Shown here one piece after another: positions 21,801-30,877 of a DNA stretch of 64,000 nucleotides. The translations under genes and the position numbers were made by a program. The stretch spans positions 17,326 to 81,325 of the forward strand of contig JANQRB010000171.1 of NCBI GenBank assembly GCA_028284775.1, written 5' to 3'. Under the pieces are notes generated by a model. That model was not told where the DNA came from. It searched no databases and worked only from the letters and a program-made list of their open reading frames with translations. This DNA is from Candidatus Kapaibacterium sp. Lineage in GTDB: Bacteria; Bacteroidota; Ignavibacteria; Kapaibacteriales; UBA7675. The stretch's first letter is position 1, and every line of letters begins with the position of its first letter.

Positions 21801-23320
21801 GCACTGTATTCGTAGTCGCCCTTGACGGGAATCGAATGCGCCACCACGCGAAAGAAATTCACCATGCCGAAGCCCATACGCTGCGCCCATGAACGCTTGA
21901 GCTCGTCACCCGTCTGCACCAGATATTCGAACTGCAGATCGTCGCGATCAACGAAGTAGCGGGATAGTTGCGTTGTGTTCCAGTTAGCGTTGGGCGGCAG
22001 GTTCAGCGTACGATCCGTACCGTTTACATAACGTTCTACGGTAGTCGGAAAATCTTGACTCGGAATGTCAGCGATTTTTTCGGCTGTAAAGGTAATGATA
22101 TCATAGGCCTTGGCGTGCAGAGCACTCGAGAAACGATCGGCGCCCGTCAGACCAAGGTAGGCATCGACAGTACGCATCAGTCCGACCAAACCGCCGATAT
22201 AAGGCGAAGCGCGCGATGTAGACCCGTACCAGGGGCCGTAGCGTTCATCATTCTGCTGTTGGGATTGGGCGTCTTCAGCATATCGGCCCGATATCTGGTT
22301 CAAGGGCATTACAACATCGATAAACGCCCGCTCCTTGGCGATTCGGCGGTTGAAGGGGTCGGAGTCGGTGGAAAACTTGTCGACGCCGGCCGAAAAATTC
22401 CAGTCGTCAATGAAACGATATCTCGTGTTGTCAAAGTAATTTCCACCGGCATTGGGACAAATTCCCTGTCCCCCCTCATCGGGACATGTTCCTTCGAACA
22501 GTTCGGGTTGCTGCTGCAATAAGTCAAAGAGGTCGATAAACTCGCCGTCGGCCACCGCGCCGACCGACAAGATCTTTATATCCTCGGCCGGACTGGCGCC
22601 GATAATGACATTAGCGCCCGCCCACTCCCGTTGATACGGTCCTATATCGTCACCAAAAATTGCACCGAATTCCCAGGTATGGTTACCGGCGCCGCAAGCC
22701 ACCACAGCTCCGCTCTCGATGGCATTATGGTAACCGCCGCTGCCGGAGTTTGTCACCACGGCCGCAATTTGCGTTCCCGACGTCTGCGGGTCGACGTCGA
22801 ACAGCGCGTAGTCGTTAAATGGATTGGTTGCCAGTGCGATACAATTGGGCGCGACACCGACGATGCCGACACCATTGTGTGCTGCCACAGCGAGTATCAG
22901 ATCGGAAAAGTGATGATCATCGGCAGGCAGCGGCCGCGCGCGAAAATTCGGATTGCTGTTTGCAATACTGCGGAAATTGCCGATGCTCTCACTAATATCC
23001 GGATGTGTGCCGTTGTTGTACTCATTGTCGTGTAAATGTCCGTTGGGATCGGATATCGAAAGAACGAAATCAGGACTGCCCTTCGTTATCTCCCAGGCCA
23101 TTGGAATATGCGCCTCGTAAAAGCTCCACTGCCAGCCCAGACGATGCATATCGGTGCGGACATGCTGACCGGCATTAGGTATTTCGCTCAAAGGAATACC
23201 GGGCTGTAGAGCAGGATCGGTCGGCAGAGTCTGCGCCCCTACCTGTAAACTCAGGGCATAACAGGCCACGACATAGAGGCCGAGACAGCAGAGTGCAGAT
23301 TTCCTTGATATTTTGCTCAT
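18872..23320 (-). CDS. Giant subtilisin-like (S8) T9SS-secreted protein
   Basis: A 1482-residue exported protein. I chose the ATG at 23320 (MSKISRKSALCCLG...), preceded by AGGAGGAG, because it gives a compact signal peptide ending at VGAQ. The ATG at 23380 would add 20 residues and has its own weaker site. Residues ~60-400 match a subtilase: Asp in 'LSISDPNGH' (~91), His in 'DDHHFSDLILAV' (~137) followed by 'GVGIVGVAPN', an oxyanion Asn near 213, and Ser in 'GSTSRASPYIGGL' (~369). The middle (~620-1180) has parallel-beta-helix-like repeats ('DNCEFEDLQGARDY', 'INDCDFKFLRIGV'). The last 80 residues are a type IX sorting domain (VAPNPGRGIVALTFEL, DALGRSIDV, GLYFLRLEAG). It is probably an active surface protease, inferred from intact catalytic residues. 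Confidence 0.85.
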   Translation of the reverse strand: MSKISRKSALCCLGLYVVACYALSLQVGAQTLPTDPALQPGIPLSEIPNAGQHVRTDMHRLGWQWSFYEAHIPMAWEITKGSPDFVLSISDPNGHLHDNEYNNGTHPDISESIGNFRSIANSNPNFRARPLPADDHHFSDLILAVAAHNGVGIVGVAPNCIALATNPFNDYALFDVDPQTSGTQIAAVVTNSGSGGYHNAIESGAVVACGAGNHTWEFGAIFGDDIGPYQREWAGANVIIGASPAEDIKILSVGAVADGEFIDLFDLLQQQPELFEGTCPDEGGQGICPNAGGNYFDNTRYRFIDDWNFSAGVDKFSTDSDPFNRRIAKERAFIDVVMPLNQISGRYAEDAQSQQQNDERYGPWYGSTSRASPYIGGLVGLMRTVDAYLGLTGADRFSSALHAKAYDIITFTAEKIADIPSQDFPTTVERYVNGTDRTLNLPPNANWNTTQLSRYFVDRDDLQFEYLVQTGDELKRSWAQRMGFGMVNFFRVVAHSIPVKGDYEYSASANLTSNHVVHGVALMHFGSKVNELRDLSPDEDRNGDGQQSDLVLNVLDWGGADMPGEDHNNQGVTRLDGLNTVLNVPGDRMLCIDGIVQSNSAAADNGISCLAPVGAEAAPGKIAATGYIENVSLSGRLKLDDLRFTSGGATRNELRIVNLDPSLAHESTVSEIYGKVSLDGNASLIIEEGATLRLQPGGEVNLNGSEDLIVHGTLELVYPSIIASNSVRKILVKPEGKLIVKGKPSDDRIWRTEINCLVEIEGEELVPPFRHDAELLLEAGAYVSIDAFDINGLMDVQPGCHLELPNEADNAYSGAGGFYFDGTKEARIKVSGRLARSINFQQVIAPARINLSIPLDFSAVESDAPNIDISYTNFIDVKLFTQHYYVIGSIRESKFRAHRDVVAGKFNTLLEMQHDYTGLMNGIAVPVLMPSLVIDNCEFEDLQGARDYVGNPQGEYPLSGMKISGYQWVQINDCDFKFLRIGVATEENGYAAVTASRFDQCDIGSHDENGTLDICANDFTRVEFGNVFEGTLENKVIDNDYLECNTAVHVLGGDRKALRGNDIENYLAGLHNVNGHLNLVGWPVVSSPGMARAQYGHNEFTAAVPLASLQNVFKDAAWTQNQDIHLQGESAILRIECGRNVLAEETDFHLYYSDISQPGALDGSTNNWRNPPMGQPLRSNNPQVSANPNDQGALLRLGCEPQTTTECPNAGANIFCPEIEDNRSAVDYDPIDPELDNMLSAARLKLMDRFSDDACRYRAGFRAMQIVSWANDMQQNLLNLKQDFSTIAADVTESDIMRLTGLLQEGEIHERLGDNPSARLSYQTALAGFANPLTVDAQWRIVNLDAKDSDPGYGQTYENHVRVYESTILMDLRQASVLFKQNGSDNAPILPDAGAEASASLVVAPNPGRGIVALTFELPQSAAVRLVLSDALGRSIDVVHEGDYSAGRHSVEWNADSYTSGLYFLRLEAGSQSVNTTFSLLR

Positions 23321-24068
23321 CTCCTCCTGCCTGTTGCGCTCCGGCTGGATAGTCCTTGCACGTTTTTCTTGACTTTTCATGGTATCGAATCCTGAATGTA
23401 AGCGATTTGTTTTACGATAGGATTGACCTCGCTGCCGTGTTGCCGCTCGGATAGTGACCGCCCATGCTCGCCGAACCGCTCCCGATTCGTACAGCCAGAC
23501 AGCCACCCTCCAAACGTCACTCTCAACAAATTCTCATGATCGGCACGGTCAAGTAAGAATGCAGCCAAAGGAAAAATTCCACAAAACAAGGCAGGAGATT
23601 TCGATAAGTCCGGCTGAGCAGAAAAATTCGGCTGCAATCCTGATATTCCGACTGGTATACTGTCGGTCCGTTTTTGGGGATTACGGTGGTGAATCCCACG
23701 CCCGGGATTGCTGTATGCCACTGATTAGATCCGACAGCATAATAGTACTTGCGGTTAATCGTTAAACAAATCATGCAAACAAACACTACGGGGCTCTGGC
23801 GAGTGAAGAACGACGGTGGGTTTAGTGAGGAATAAGAGCTCTCAAACGGATAACCAGGCTAACCACTTAGTCCGTTCACTCGATTCTGGCTTCCCGCAAC
23901 ATAAGATTTTGGTCTTTACAATGCCTCCGCTTGCAGCCGCTACCGCCGATGAATGACACAACAGCAATTGACGCCCAAGCCCATCAGCCTTAACATCATT
24001 TCGAGCCGAAAAAATTGTCCGATTCACATTTGGAATAACATTTGTTCCAATTCACACTATATTAGGAT
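23321..24068. other. Divergent promoter region
   Basis: This 748-base gap separates the minus-strand protease gene from the plus-strand DUF5995-like gene. Short frames here (60-115 codons) on both strands overlap one another and carry no domain. An inverted repeat near the plus-strand start is listed separately. Confidence 0.5.
24030..24050 (+). promoter_or_regulatory. Inverted repeat TTGGAA-N9-TTCCAA before 24069
   Basis: Perfect 6-bp arms lie 18 bases upstream of the start of the gene at 24069. The spacer contains TAACATTTG, close to the Bacteroidota -7 box (TAnnTTTG), so a dimeric regulator bound here would cover the promoter. The function is inferred from position. Confidence 0.35.
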
Positions 24069-24818
24069 ATGAAAGCAACAACAATTGACGAAGTCATTGA
24101 ATTTCTCGATAACATCATTGACAACCGCCGCGCCGAAGATAGTAAACTGGCCTACTTTCCGGTTCTCTATCGTAAGGTAACCATAGCAGTCAAACAAGGA
24201 ATCGCAAAGGAGGAGTTCGACGATAATCCGCGAATGGAGCGCCTGGACGTTATTTTTGCCAACCGATACCTTGAGGCGTACTCACAATTCGAGATGGGAA
24301 AGCCCCTTACGGCCTCCTGGCAGGTAGCCTTTGATGCCGCCACCGACTTTTGGCCGCTCATACTTCAACACTTGCTATTGGGCATCAACGCGCATATCAA
24401 CCTGGATCTGGGAATCGCCGCCGCCGAGTGCGCGCCGGGCAATGAGCTTGCATCGCTCAAATCCGACTTCGACCGAATAAATGCGATTCTGGCCGGAATG
24501 GTGGAGGGAGTTCAGGCGGATATTAACAAAGTATCGCCGCTGATTGGGCTGCTGGATTCCGTCGCCGGTAAACTTGATGAAAGACTCGTAGACTTCAGCA
24601 TTCGGATTGCACGCGACGGCGCCTGGGAATTTGCAGGGAAACTGGCGGTAGCAGATGCCGACGAACGCAGGGCATTAATCGCGCAGCGCGATGCTTCAAT
24701 CGCCTGGCTTGGCCGGGATATTCGGCGTCCCGGTATATTTCTGGGCTCCGTTGCCGCTATGATAAGGCTCTTCGAATGGGCGCCGGTGGGCCAGGTAATT
24801 GAAGTATTGGAATCCTAG
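24069..24818 (+). CDS. DUF5995-like protein
   Basis: A soluble 249-residue protein with no signal peptide. The central stretch 'WPLILQHLLLGINAHINLDLGIAAAE' (about residues 97-121) matches the hallmark of the DUF5995 family as I remember it: a helical protein of about 230-260 residues and unknown function found in many bacteria. The invariant His and Asn/Asp of 'NAHINLDL' suggest a metal or ligand site, but no reaction is established. The ATG at 24069 follows TAGGAT closely. It is a single-gene unit, divergent from the protease and convergent with the TPR-CHAT gene. Confidence 0.7.
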   Translation: MKATTIDEVIEFLDNIIDNRRAEDSKLAYFPVLYRKVTIAVKQGIAKEEFDDNPRMERLDVIFANRYLEAYSQFEMGKPLTASWQVAFDAATDFWPLILQHLLLGINAHINLDLGIAAAECAPGNELASLKSDFDRINAILAGMVEGVQADINKVSPLIGLLDSVAGKLDERLVDFSIRIARDGAWEFAGKLAVADADERRALIAQRDASIAWLGRDIRRPGIFLGSVAAMIRLFEWAPVGQVIEVLES

Positions 24819-25176
24819 CTGCAGCGAGCAATTCAATTGGCTGTTAACTGTTAAACCTTCTTGATGTCTCAACCCGAAAATAGGCACCCGCAGATTGCAT
24901 CTCTTAACCAGCTAAAGTAAATCTTGAGATCCAATCCAAACAGCCGTTCTCGGCATTCAGTCTGAATGGTAAGCTATTACATATCCGGTCGCGATTGCCA
25001 TTCAATACCACTGTTCAAAATATCGCAGGACGGAGTGCCGAATTTAATCAACAATATGCCACTAACATTGCGGGATGATAAACTCACAGAATCACAGAGC
25101 ACGCCATTTTTGCCCGCTTTAACAAGCACCTCCGATCAACCGCGCCTACGGTTCATCTCTTACAAGTCGGGAGAAT
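24819..25176. other. Gap between convergent genes
   Basis: This 358-base stretch lies between two converging genes. Where the rest of a CHAT domain would be expected on the minus strand, all three frames are soon interrupted. A minus-strand frame of ~50 codons exists but shows no CHAT motif. No terminator is evident. Confidence 0.45.
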
Positions 25177-27609
25177 TCAAAACTTAGGTGCGAAGCCGCC
25201 GAGAACGTCGCCGCTTTCGTTCGTGCGGCTGTAAAACCGTCCGGACTTTAGCGCCAGCGCCGCAGAATAACTGTAGGCTATCTGAAAACGTTTGATCAGA
25301 TAAGGCAGGACGCTATAGTCGGATTCCTGGGCGGATATTGGCTTCGTGAGCAATGCCTCGAATGGGACATAGGTAAGGACATCATCGGGAATAATCAAAA
25401 TTTTTGCGCCTTCGAACTTTGGCTCGAGCGGCTCGAACAGAACTTGATAGAGGCGATGAGCATAGCGGGTATAAAGCGGGAAGTCATGCTCGACAATCCC
25501 CTGACGCAGGCGCTGAATGTCAGTGCGAAAGTTACTGTCGAGCTCAGAGGTGAGGATCTCGCAGGTGTGGGCAGTGATGACGAGCGCGTAGAGGCTGGAA
25601 TCACCGACAAAGTACTCAACAACAGCATCCTGTTCGCCCAAGAGTTTATGCCGTACTGAGTCCAGCGAGCTTGCCTCTGTTTGATACTTTACTTCGTAGT
25701 ACACCGGATAGTCTTTTTCGAGGCTATTGATCAACTGCTCATACTCGCGCTGCAGTTGCAGAAGTACTTTGTGCAATTCCGCTTGCGCAGCGGCTTCTGA
25801 CGAGTCTTTTGCGGCACCGGATGCAACAGAAGCATTATATTGATCTTCCCAGAAAGCAAGACGATACTTCAGCCGCCGCTCGTATCGCAGAATCGAATCG
25901 GGAATAGCAGCAAAGCCCTTCGCCCGCCGGTTTAATATCGACTGCCAGAAAAGAAATGATTTGTTTTGTTCCATGAAGTGAAGGGCATAGTCGGCATACT
26001 GCGCGCCCCCGCTGGCATCCATTAAACGCTGTGATGTTTTGATTCCCCGCTCGAATACAGACAGTAGTTCGCTTGCAAAATAAATTTTCGACGATTCCGA
26101 TCGCGAGCCCAGTCGCATGGATTCCGAAATGCGGATAATCTCAAGGTCCAGGTCCAGCACCTGTTTCAAGATGCTCAGCGAATCGGCTTTGTCACCGACG
26201 GTTGCCAGCAACACATCAGCCTTGCTGTTAAGACCGTTTAAAACTTCAATGTAGGCCTTCGTACTCAAAGATCGCGCACTGGTATCCCGACTGCCGTACG
26301 CGCTGCCACCGCGCGCAAGTTGAATACAGCGATCAAAATACTCCAGCGCCTTCGCCGCAGCGCCTTGCTCCTGGTAGCATTGAGCCATCCCTGAATACGC
26401 TTCAACGATCTTCCATTTGTGAAACGACGTTTTGGTTGACTCCGTCTGAATCAAAGACAGGGTCCGGTTAAAGGCGGCCATTGCGGAATCCGTTTCTTTC
26501 ATTGCGGTGAAGACAAAGCCGCGCGCTAAGGGTATTTCGGCCAGGTTAATGCGTAGCTCTTCAGGGGGCAGTTGCAGTCTGGCAAGGATTGCCTCGGCAG
26601 AGTCCAGCGAGCTGTGAGCTGCGTTGAATTCACCCATGCTGCGCTGCACCATCGCAAGCATCCGATAGACACGAAACAAAGACAGATGCGATGTGCCCAG
26701 GGCCTCACGATAGATACGCTGCGCCTTCCGATACCACATCAGGGCTTGATCCAACTCTTGCTTATGGTAGAATGCACCGGCTATGCCGTAACAGGTATTC
26801 GCCACGGATCGATGACTTTCGCCAAACAGCTCACGTTTAATGTCATAGGAATGATTGTAGTATTTAAGTGCTTTTTCCAGGTCCGATTGGCCAGTGCCAA
26901 CGCAATTGCCCATTCCGTTGTACACGGCGGCAACCTGAAAACTACGCTCGCCATAGGCCGCGATCGAATGGGGCAAACACAATTCGAGACACTCCAGCGC
27001 CGTTTCACTGTCACGCAGCCGCTGATAGAGGAGATTGCTGTAATAGTAATCATCGTGCAGCAATTTGTGTCGCTCTTCACTATCGACCCTGCGATCGAGA
27101 GCCAGGTGAATCGACCTTCCGTAGTATTGAATCGCGCTGTCGATTTCCCAATGACCCGAATAGGTTTTGGCAAGAACGTTGTAGCACCAGGCGCGTGCCA
27201 GCGCCACACGGCCTGAATCAGCTCGCTCACGACAAAGAGCAAGCGCCGTGTCGATGTAGTTGCGAACGGTCTCAAGATCGTTGCTGATATGGCGAATACA
27301 CTCGGCCTGGTTGTAATAAGTCTGTACGACGCCGTACCAGTCATACAGCTTGCTGTAGGTCGTTCGCGCCTCAGTGAGATAATAGCGAATGCTATCCATG
27401 TCATAGGTTGTCCGGCGCAAAATCATCGCGCGCCGGCGAAGTTCATCGGCGCGCCGGAGTTTTTCGGTACGCTCGCGATCTTCCGCGCGCAGCAAGGACA
27501 ATTCCAGAATTTCCGACGGAAGAAAATTCCAAAGCAGCGATCCGATAATTGTCAGTAGTACAATGGCGAGCAATGTTCGGCGGCTTGCGCCTGGCTGAAT
27601 CCCTGTCAT
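25177..27609 (-). CDS. TPR protein with C-terminally truncated CHAT domain
   Basis: A membrane-anchored protein of 810 residues. I start at the ATG at 27609, six bases after AAGGA, which puts a transmembrane segment at about residues 13-33 (TLLAIVLLTIIGSLLWNFL). Ten or more tetratricopeptide repeats fill about residues 60-440 ('ALKYYNHSYDIKRELFGESHRSVANTCYGIAGAFYHKQELDQALMWYRKA' style). A helical linker follows, then the front half of a CHAT domain (about 640-810: AVVEYFVGDSSLYALVI, ILIIPDDVLTYVPFEALL, YLIKRFQIAYSYSAAL). The chain stops at 'GGFAPKF', before the His and Cys that make CHAT proteases active. It is therefore probably inactive as a peptidase, or damaged at its 3' end. Confidence 0.8.
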   Translation of the reverse strand: MTGIQPGASRRTLLAIVLLTIIGSLLWNFLPSEILELSLLRAEDRERTEKLRRADELRRRAMILRRTTYDMDSIRYYLTEARTTYSKLYDWYGVVQTYYNQAECIRHISNDLETVRNYIDTALALCRERADSGRVALARAWCYNVLAKTYSGHWEIDSAIQYYGRSIHLALDRRVDSEERHKLLHDDYYYSNLLYQRLRDSETALECLELCLPHSIAAYGERSFQVAAVYNGMGNCVGTGQSDLEKALKYYNHSYDIKRELFGESHRSVANTCYGIAGAFYHKQELDQALMWYRKAQRIYREALGTSHLSLFRVYRMLAMVQRSMGEFNAAHSSLDSAEAILARLQLPPEELRINLAEIPLARGFVFTAMKETDSAMAAFNRTLSLIQTESTKTSFHKWKIVEAYSGMAQCYQEQGAAAKALEYFDRCIQLARGGSAYGSRDTSARSLSTKAYIEVLNGLNSKADVLLATVGDKADSLSILKQVLDLDLEIIRISESMRLGSRSESSKIYFASELLSVFERGIKTSQRLMDASGGAQYADYALHFMEQNKSFLFWQSILNRRAKGFAAIPDSILRYERRLKYRLAFWEDQYNASVASGAAKDSSEAAAQAELHKVLLQLQREYEQLINSLEKDYPVYYEVKYQTEASSLDSVRHKLLGEQDAVVEYFVGDSSLYALVITAHTCEILTSELDSNFRTDIQRLRQGIVEHDFPLYTRYAHRLYQVLFEPLEPKFEGAKILIIPDDVLTYVPFEALLTKPISAQESDYSVLPYLIKRFQIAYSYSAALALKSGRFYSRTNESGDVLGGFAPKF

Positions 27610-27807
27610 AGCGAGTCCTTGGTAACACAATAGCTGCCCGTTAATTCCCTGCCGGAAAATCAATCGCTCTGATGCCGACTGCAGCATGCCGAATCCGTCG
27701 CAGACTTTTATCTCTCTACCATTGTCCTCAACATGGCGCGCAGCGATTTCGGCAAGAGATCATACATTGCGAGCGACACATTTTCAGCCGGTCGTGTACA
27801 GCGCCAT

Positions 27808-29445
27808 TCATTCTTCCTCAAAAACATTAACAATCTCAAATCGATCGCCATCAAACAATCCCCTGTCGCTCAGTTTCAGCGCCGGGATAACAAGCAGCGC
27901 CATAAATGACAGTGTCATAAACGGCGCGTGCAATGTCGAGCCGAGCTCTTTGGCACGACGGTCGAGTCGCGTGTATTCTTCGGCGACGGAAAAGGCATCT
28001 CCGGCGCTCATTATGCCGGCCACCGGCAGCGGGAGCAGATCGATAGCGCCCCGGTCTGCGACGGCGACACCGCCCCGGGCTGCGACCAATGCATTGACAG
28101 CGGCGCAGATATCCTGATCCTCGACTCCAACTGCGATTATGTTGTGTGAATCATGGGCAACACTAGACGCGATAGCGCCACGCTTTAAGCCGAAGTTTTT
28201 GATGAAGGCGATTGCGGGCGCCGCCGGCTGATAACGGTTAACGACAACGAGTTTCAGAATGTCTCGCGAAGGATCCGCCACCGCATGACCGGCAACAATG
28301 CGCGCTGTGTCCCGAACTTGATTAGTAATCAATTGACCTTCAAGCGCCTCGATTAGGCGCAAACTCGTACCCGTCGCCTTTACGGCCAGCTCTTCCGCCC
28401 GCAGCGGCTGCGCGTTAAAGTTGTTCAGCTCTGCTTCATGCACCGAGGGGATAAGGCTTGTTCCTTCGCGCGCCACCAATTGACCGTTAGTGTAAGTTTC
28501 TAAGATGCGTAAATCCTGCGGGTTGTCGACAACGATAAAGTCGGCGGGATCGCCCGGCTGCAGCAGACCGACATCCAGGCCATAATGTTTAACGGGATTA
28601 ACACAGGCGCACTGCAAGACGTCGTAGAAGTTGTGACCCTTGGCAAGCGCCCGTTTAACAAGTTCGTTTATATGTCCATTCACCAAATCGTTGGGATGCT
28701 TATCGTCGCTGCACAAAAACACCTGACCGGGATGGCTGCTGATCAGGCTGTGCAGCGCCTCGAAATTCTTCGCCGCCGATCCTTCGCGGATCGCGATCTT
28801 CATACCGAAACGCAGCTTATCGAGTGCTTCATCCAGACTGAAGCATTCGTGGTCGGTACTGGGTCCGGAGATAATGTAGCGCCCGGCGTCCTCACCGCGC
28901 AGTCCCGGCGCATGACCATCGATCTGCCGTCCCAATTCCTTCGCGATGGCCAGCTTTTCCCTTACCACGCCGTCGTTCGCCAGGACGCCCGGAAAGTTCA
29001 TCATCTCGCTCAGATACAGCAGGCCGTCTTCTTCGAACAAGCGACGAATGTCGGCAGCGGTGATCTCAGCTCCGGCGGTCTCGAAAGCGGTGGCGGGCAC
29101 GCAGGATGGCGCGCCGAAGAAAAACTTGAAGGGCACGCGCTTTCCGTTCCTGATCATATAGCGCACGCCGTCGATGCCGAGCACGTTGCCGATTTCGTGC
29201 GGATCCGATACCGTTGCGACCGTGCCATGCCGCACCGCCAGCCGCGCAAACTCCGAGGGTATCAGCATCGAGGACTCCACGTGAACGTGGGCATCGATAA
29301 AGCCCGGCAGAATGGTCCGCTCCGCGGCGACAGCCGTATCGAAACTCAGGGCCGCAATCCGCCCGTCTTCCACGTGAACCGTTCCGGGCCGCATACGTCG
29401 CGCCTCGATGTCGATAATATTGCCATTGACGTTGAATTTATCCAC
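27808..29445 (-). CDS. ade: Adenine deaminase
   Basis: A cytoplasmic amidohydrolase of 545 residues that converts adenine to hypoxanthine and ammonia in purine salvage. I start at the GTG at 29445, six bases after a perfect AGGAGGT; an upstream TTG would add 16 residues but lacks a site. The metal-binding 'GFIDAHVHVESSM' is at about 48-60. It is followed by 'GTVATVSDPHEIGNV', 'GHAPGLRG', 'STDHE' and 'FLCSDDKHPNDL', all hallmarks of Ade-type enzymes. The C-terminal domain ends in 'LVIPALKLSDRGLFD'. Length is normal. It stands alone, 124 bases from the tRNA pair that marks the host/island junction. Confidence 0.95.
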   Translation of the reverse strand: MDKFNVNGNIIDIEARRMRPGTVHVEDGRIAALSFDTAVAAERTILPGFIDAHVHVESSMLIPSEFARLAVRHGTVATVSDPHEIGNVLGIDGVRYMIRNGKRVPFKFFFGAPSCVPATAFETAGAEITAADIRRLFEEDGLLYLSEMMNFPGVLANDGVVREKLAIAKELGRQIDGHAPGLRGEDAGRYIISGPSTDHECFSLDEALDKLRFGMKIAIREGSAAKNFEALHSLISSHPGQVFLCSDDKHPNDLVNGHINELVKRALAKGHNFYDVLQCACVNPVKHYGLDVGLLQPGDPADFIVVDNPQDLRILETYTNGQLVAREGTSLIPSVHEAELNNFNAQPLRAEELAVKATGTSLRLIEALEGQLITNQVRDTARIVAGHAVADPSRDILKLVVVNRYQPAAPAIAFIKNFGLKRGAIASSVAHDSHNIIAVGVEDQDICAAVNALVAARGGVAVADRGAIDLLPLPVAGIMSAGDAFSVAEEYTRLDRRAKELGSTLHAPFMTLSFMALLVIPALKLSDRGLFDGDRFEIVNVFEEE

Positions 29446-29569
29446 GATACCACCTCCTGCTTCGATATTGACTGCCGGCGTCGAATTCGACAAATATGTT
29501 TGCGCTTAGAAGAGATTTGTCTAACTTTGCGCTCTGTTTTTGAAAATCTGGTGTCTGTCAGGACAGTTT

Positions 29570-29644
<75 letters not shown>

Positions 29645-29666
29645 CTTTACCAAACTTTCCATGCCT

Positions 29667-29752
29667 GCAGGAGTGGCGGAACTGGCAGACGCGCTGGACT
29701 CAAAATCCAGTGGGGTTTACCCCCCGTGCGGGTTCGACTCCCGCCTCCTGTA
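29667..29752 (+). tRNA. tRNA-Leu (anticodon CAA)
   Basis: An 86-base class II tRNA: acceptor GCAGGAG/CTCCTGT (first pair G-U), anticodon stem CTGGA/TCCAG with loop CTCAAAA (anticodon CAA), a long variable arm (TGGGGTTTACCCCCCG region) and a T-loop TTCGACT. It lies 22 bases after tRNA-Val and is probably co-transcribed. As the last host gene before phage DNA, its 3' end is a candidate attachment site. Confidence 0.95.
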
Positions 29753-29770
29753 CTCTTTGATTTCTCTAAG

Positions 29771-29803
29771 TCCTTGCAAATCAACAATTTGCAGGGATTT
29801 TTT
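29771..29803 (+). terminator. Intrinsic terminator of the tRNA operon
   Basis: An 11-bp stem (TCCTTGCAAAT / ATTTGCAGGGA, one G-U pair) with loop CAACA is followed at once by six T. It sits 18 bases past tRNA-Leu on the same strand. Confidence 0.9.
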
Positions 29804-30241
29804 CTTTCCGGTCGTACATATTGCGTACAATTTGGTCCTCAAAATTTAGGGGTTCAGATTCAGCAATTGGCACGTTTCGAGCTTTCATCGGGACGATTTT
29901 ACAACTTTTTCTATCACCATAAAAAAAATCGCTCATAGATATTTTAGATGATCAAGAAATGCCAGCCCTCAATTGTGCCAAAAATTGGCACCGATGTTTG
30001 CTTTGAAGCTATTGACAATTGCCATCAGGCTCGATGCTAGGGAACGACTGAGGGGCATCAGAGCCTGGTTGCAAGGGAAGCATTGCGACTCAATGTAGAC
30101 AACACCGCCCCTTCGTTTTCACAACGTCCGTCGCAATCACGGAGGTGGCTCTTCGGATGAAATCAGTACGCTCTGGTTACTCGAACCAAAATGAAATCGA
30201 CCGCCGGACTAATCATCCAGCGGTCGATTCAGCGCGTATAA
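29804..30241. other. Host/island junction, no gene
   Basis: This 438-base stretch shows no convincing reading frame. It holds a small palindrome (29975-29991, GTGCCAA-AAA-TTGGCAC) and the terminator hairpin at 30195-30229. I could not find a second copy of the tRNA-Leu 3' end in the window, so the attachment site is unproven. Confidence 0.5.
30195..30229 (-). terminator. Terminator after 30242-30877
   Basis: Arms AATCGACCGC and GCGGTCGATT (10 bp), with an inner GGA/TCC extension, begin 13 bases past the stop of the minus-strand gene. They are followed on that strand by the T-rich TCATTTTGG. Confidence 0.65.
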
Positions 30242-30877
30242 TCAAGTGATGGTCATGGTGTGGTCGATCAGAGCGTAGGCTGGGCGTTGCTCGATTCTGT
30301 TAGAAGGTTTAGCATTCGCTGAATACGACTGGATAGCACTGTCATAGACAGAACTTGCAACGATCAGCATCCGCCTTGAGAATCTCAAGACTAGCCTTGC
30401 AAGCTCAGTTGGCCGAGATATCGATCCGTCAAGTTCATCTCTCAAGGGCGAAGCAATGTCTTCGTCGGTTGTAATCATGTGTCGCAGTTTTTCAATTGTC
30501 CCGTTTTGGATCGCCTGAATAAGTTCTTCATCGGATCGGTACATACTGAATAGGCAATCAAGGTGTGGGTAGCATGATTGAAACTCAATGTCGACGATTC
30601 GCATTCTCTCGTTGAATATGACAAGAACCTGCCAGAAGCACCGAGTACAACTGTAGGGTCTGTAGAAACGATTCTTCTCAGATACCGTCGACAGACAAAT
30701 AAGGCATTCAATCGCACTACGCAGACTTGGATGTCGATTGCATTCCGATCCAAATCGATTGATAATCTCATTGGACTCAGACTCGGTTGTTGATTCACCG
30801 GACTTGTTTAACGGCAGAATCGGGCCGGTGCCATATTCGTCTGACAACGTGAGTAGCGACAAGTTGCCTCTTCGCAT
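30242..30877 (-). CDS. Unknown Cys-rich protein
   Basis: I do not recognise this 211-residue protein. It has no signal peptide. Cysteine pairs occur in 'CNRHPSLRSAIECLIC' (about 46-60) and 'CTRC' (about 75-78), spaced like a zinc ribbon or treble-clef site. The C-terminal half is helical. It is the first gene of the island after the tRNA pair, monocistronic, with its own terminator. Codon use is less GC-biased than the structural phage genes further on. It could be phage or host in origin. Confidence 0.55.
   Translation of the reverse strand: MRRGNLSLLTLSDEYGTGPILPLNKSGESTTESESNEIINRFGSECNRHPSLRSAIECLICLSTVSEKNRFYRPYSCTRCFWQVLVIFNERMRIVDIEFQSCYPHLDCLFSMYRSDEELIQAIQNGTIEKLRHMITTDEDIASPLRDELDGSISRPTELARLVLRFSRRMLIVASSVYDSAIQSYSANAKPSNRIEQRPAYALIDHTMTIT

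Noticed and set aside
25000..25176. Missing second half of the CHAT domain in another frame
   Set aside because: I read the three minus-strand frames past the stop; none shows the HxxxH/C motifs or continuous CHAT-like sequence.
24966..25187. 73-codon plus-strand frame
   Set aside because: Overlaps the end of the TPR-CHAT gene on the other strand and has no supporting features.
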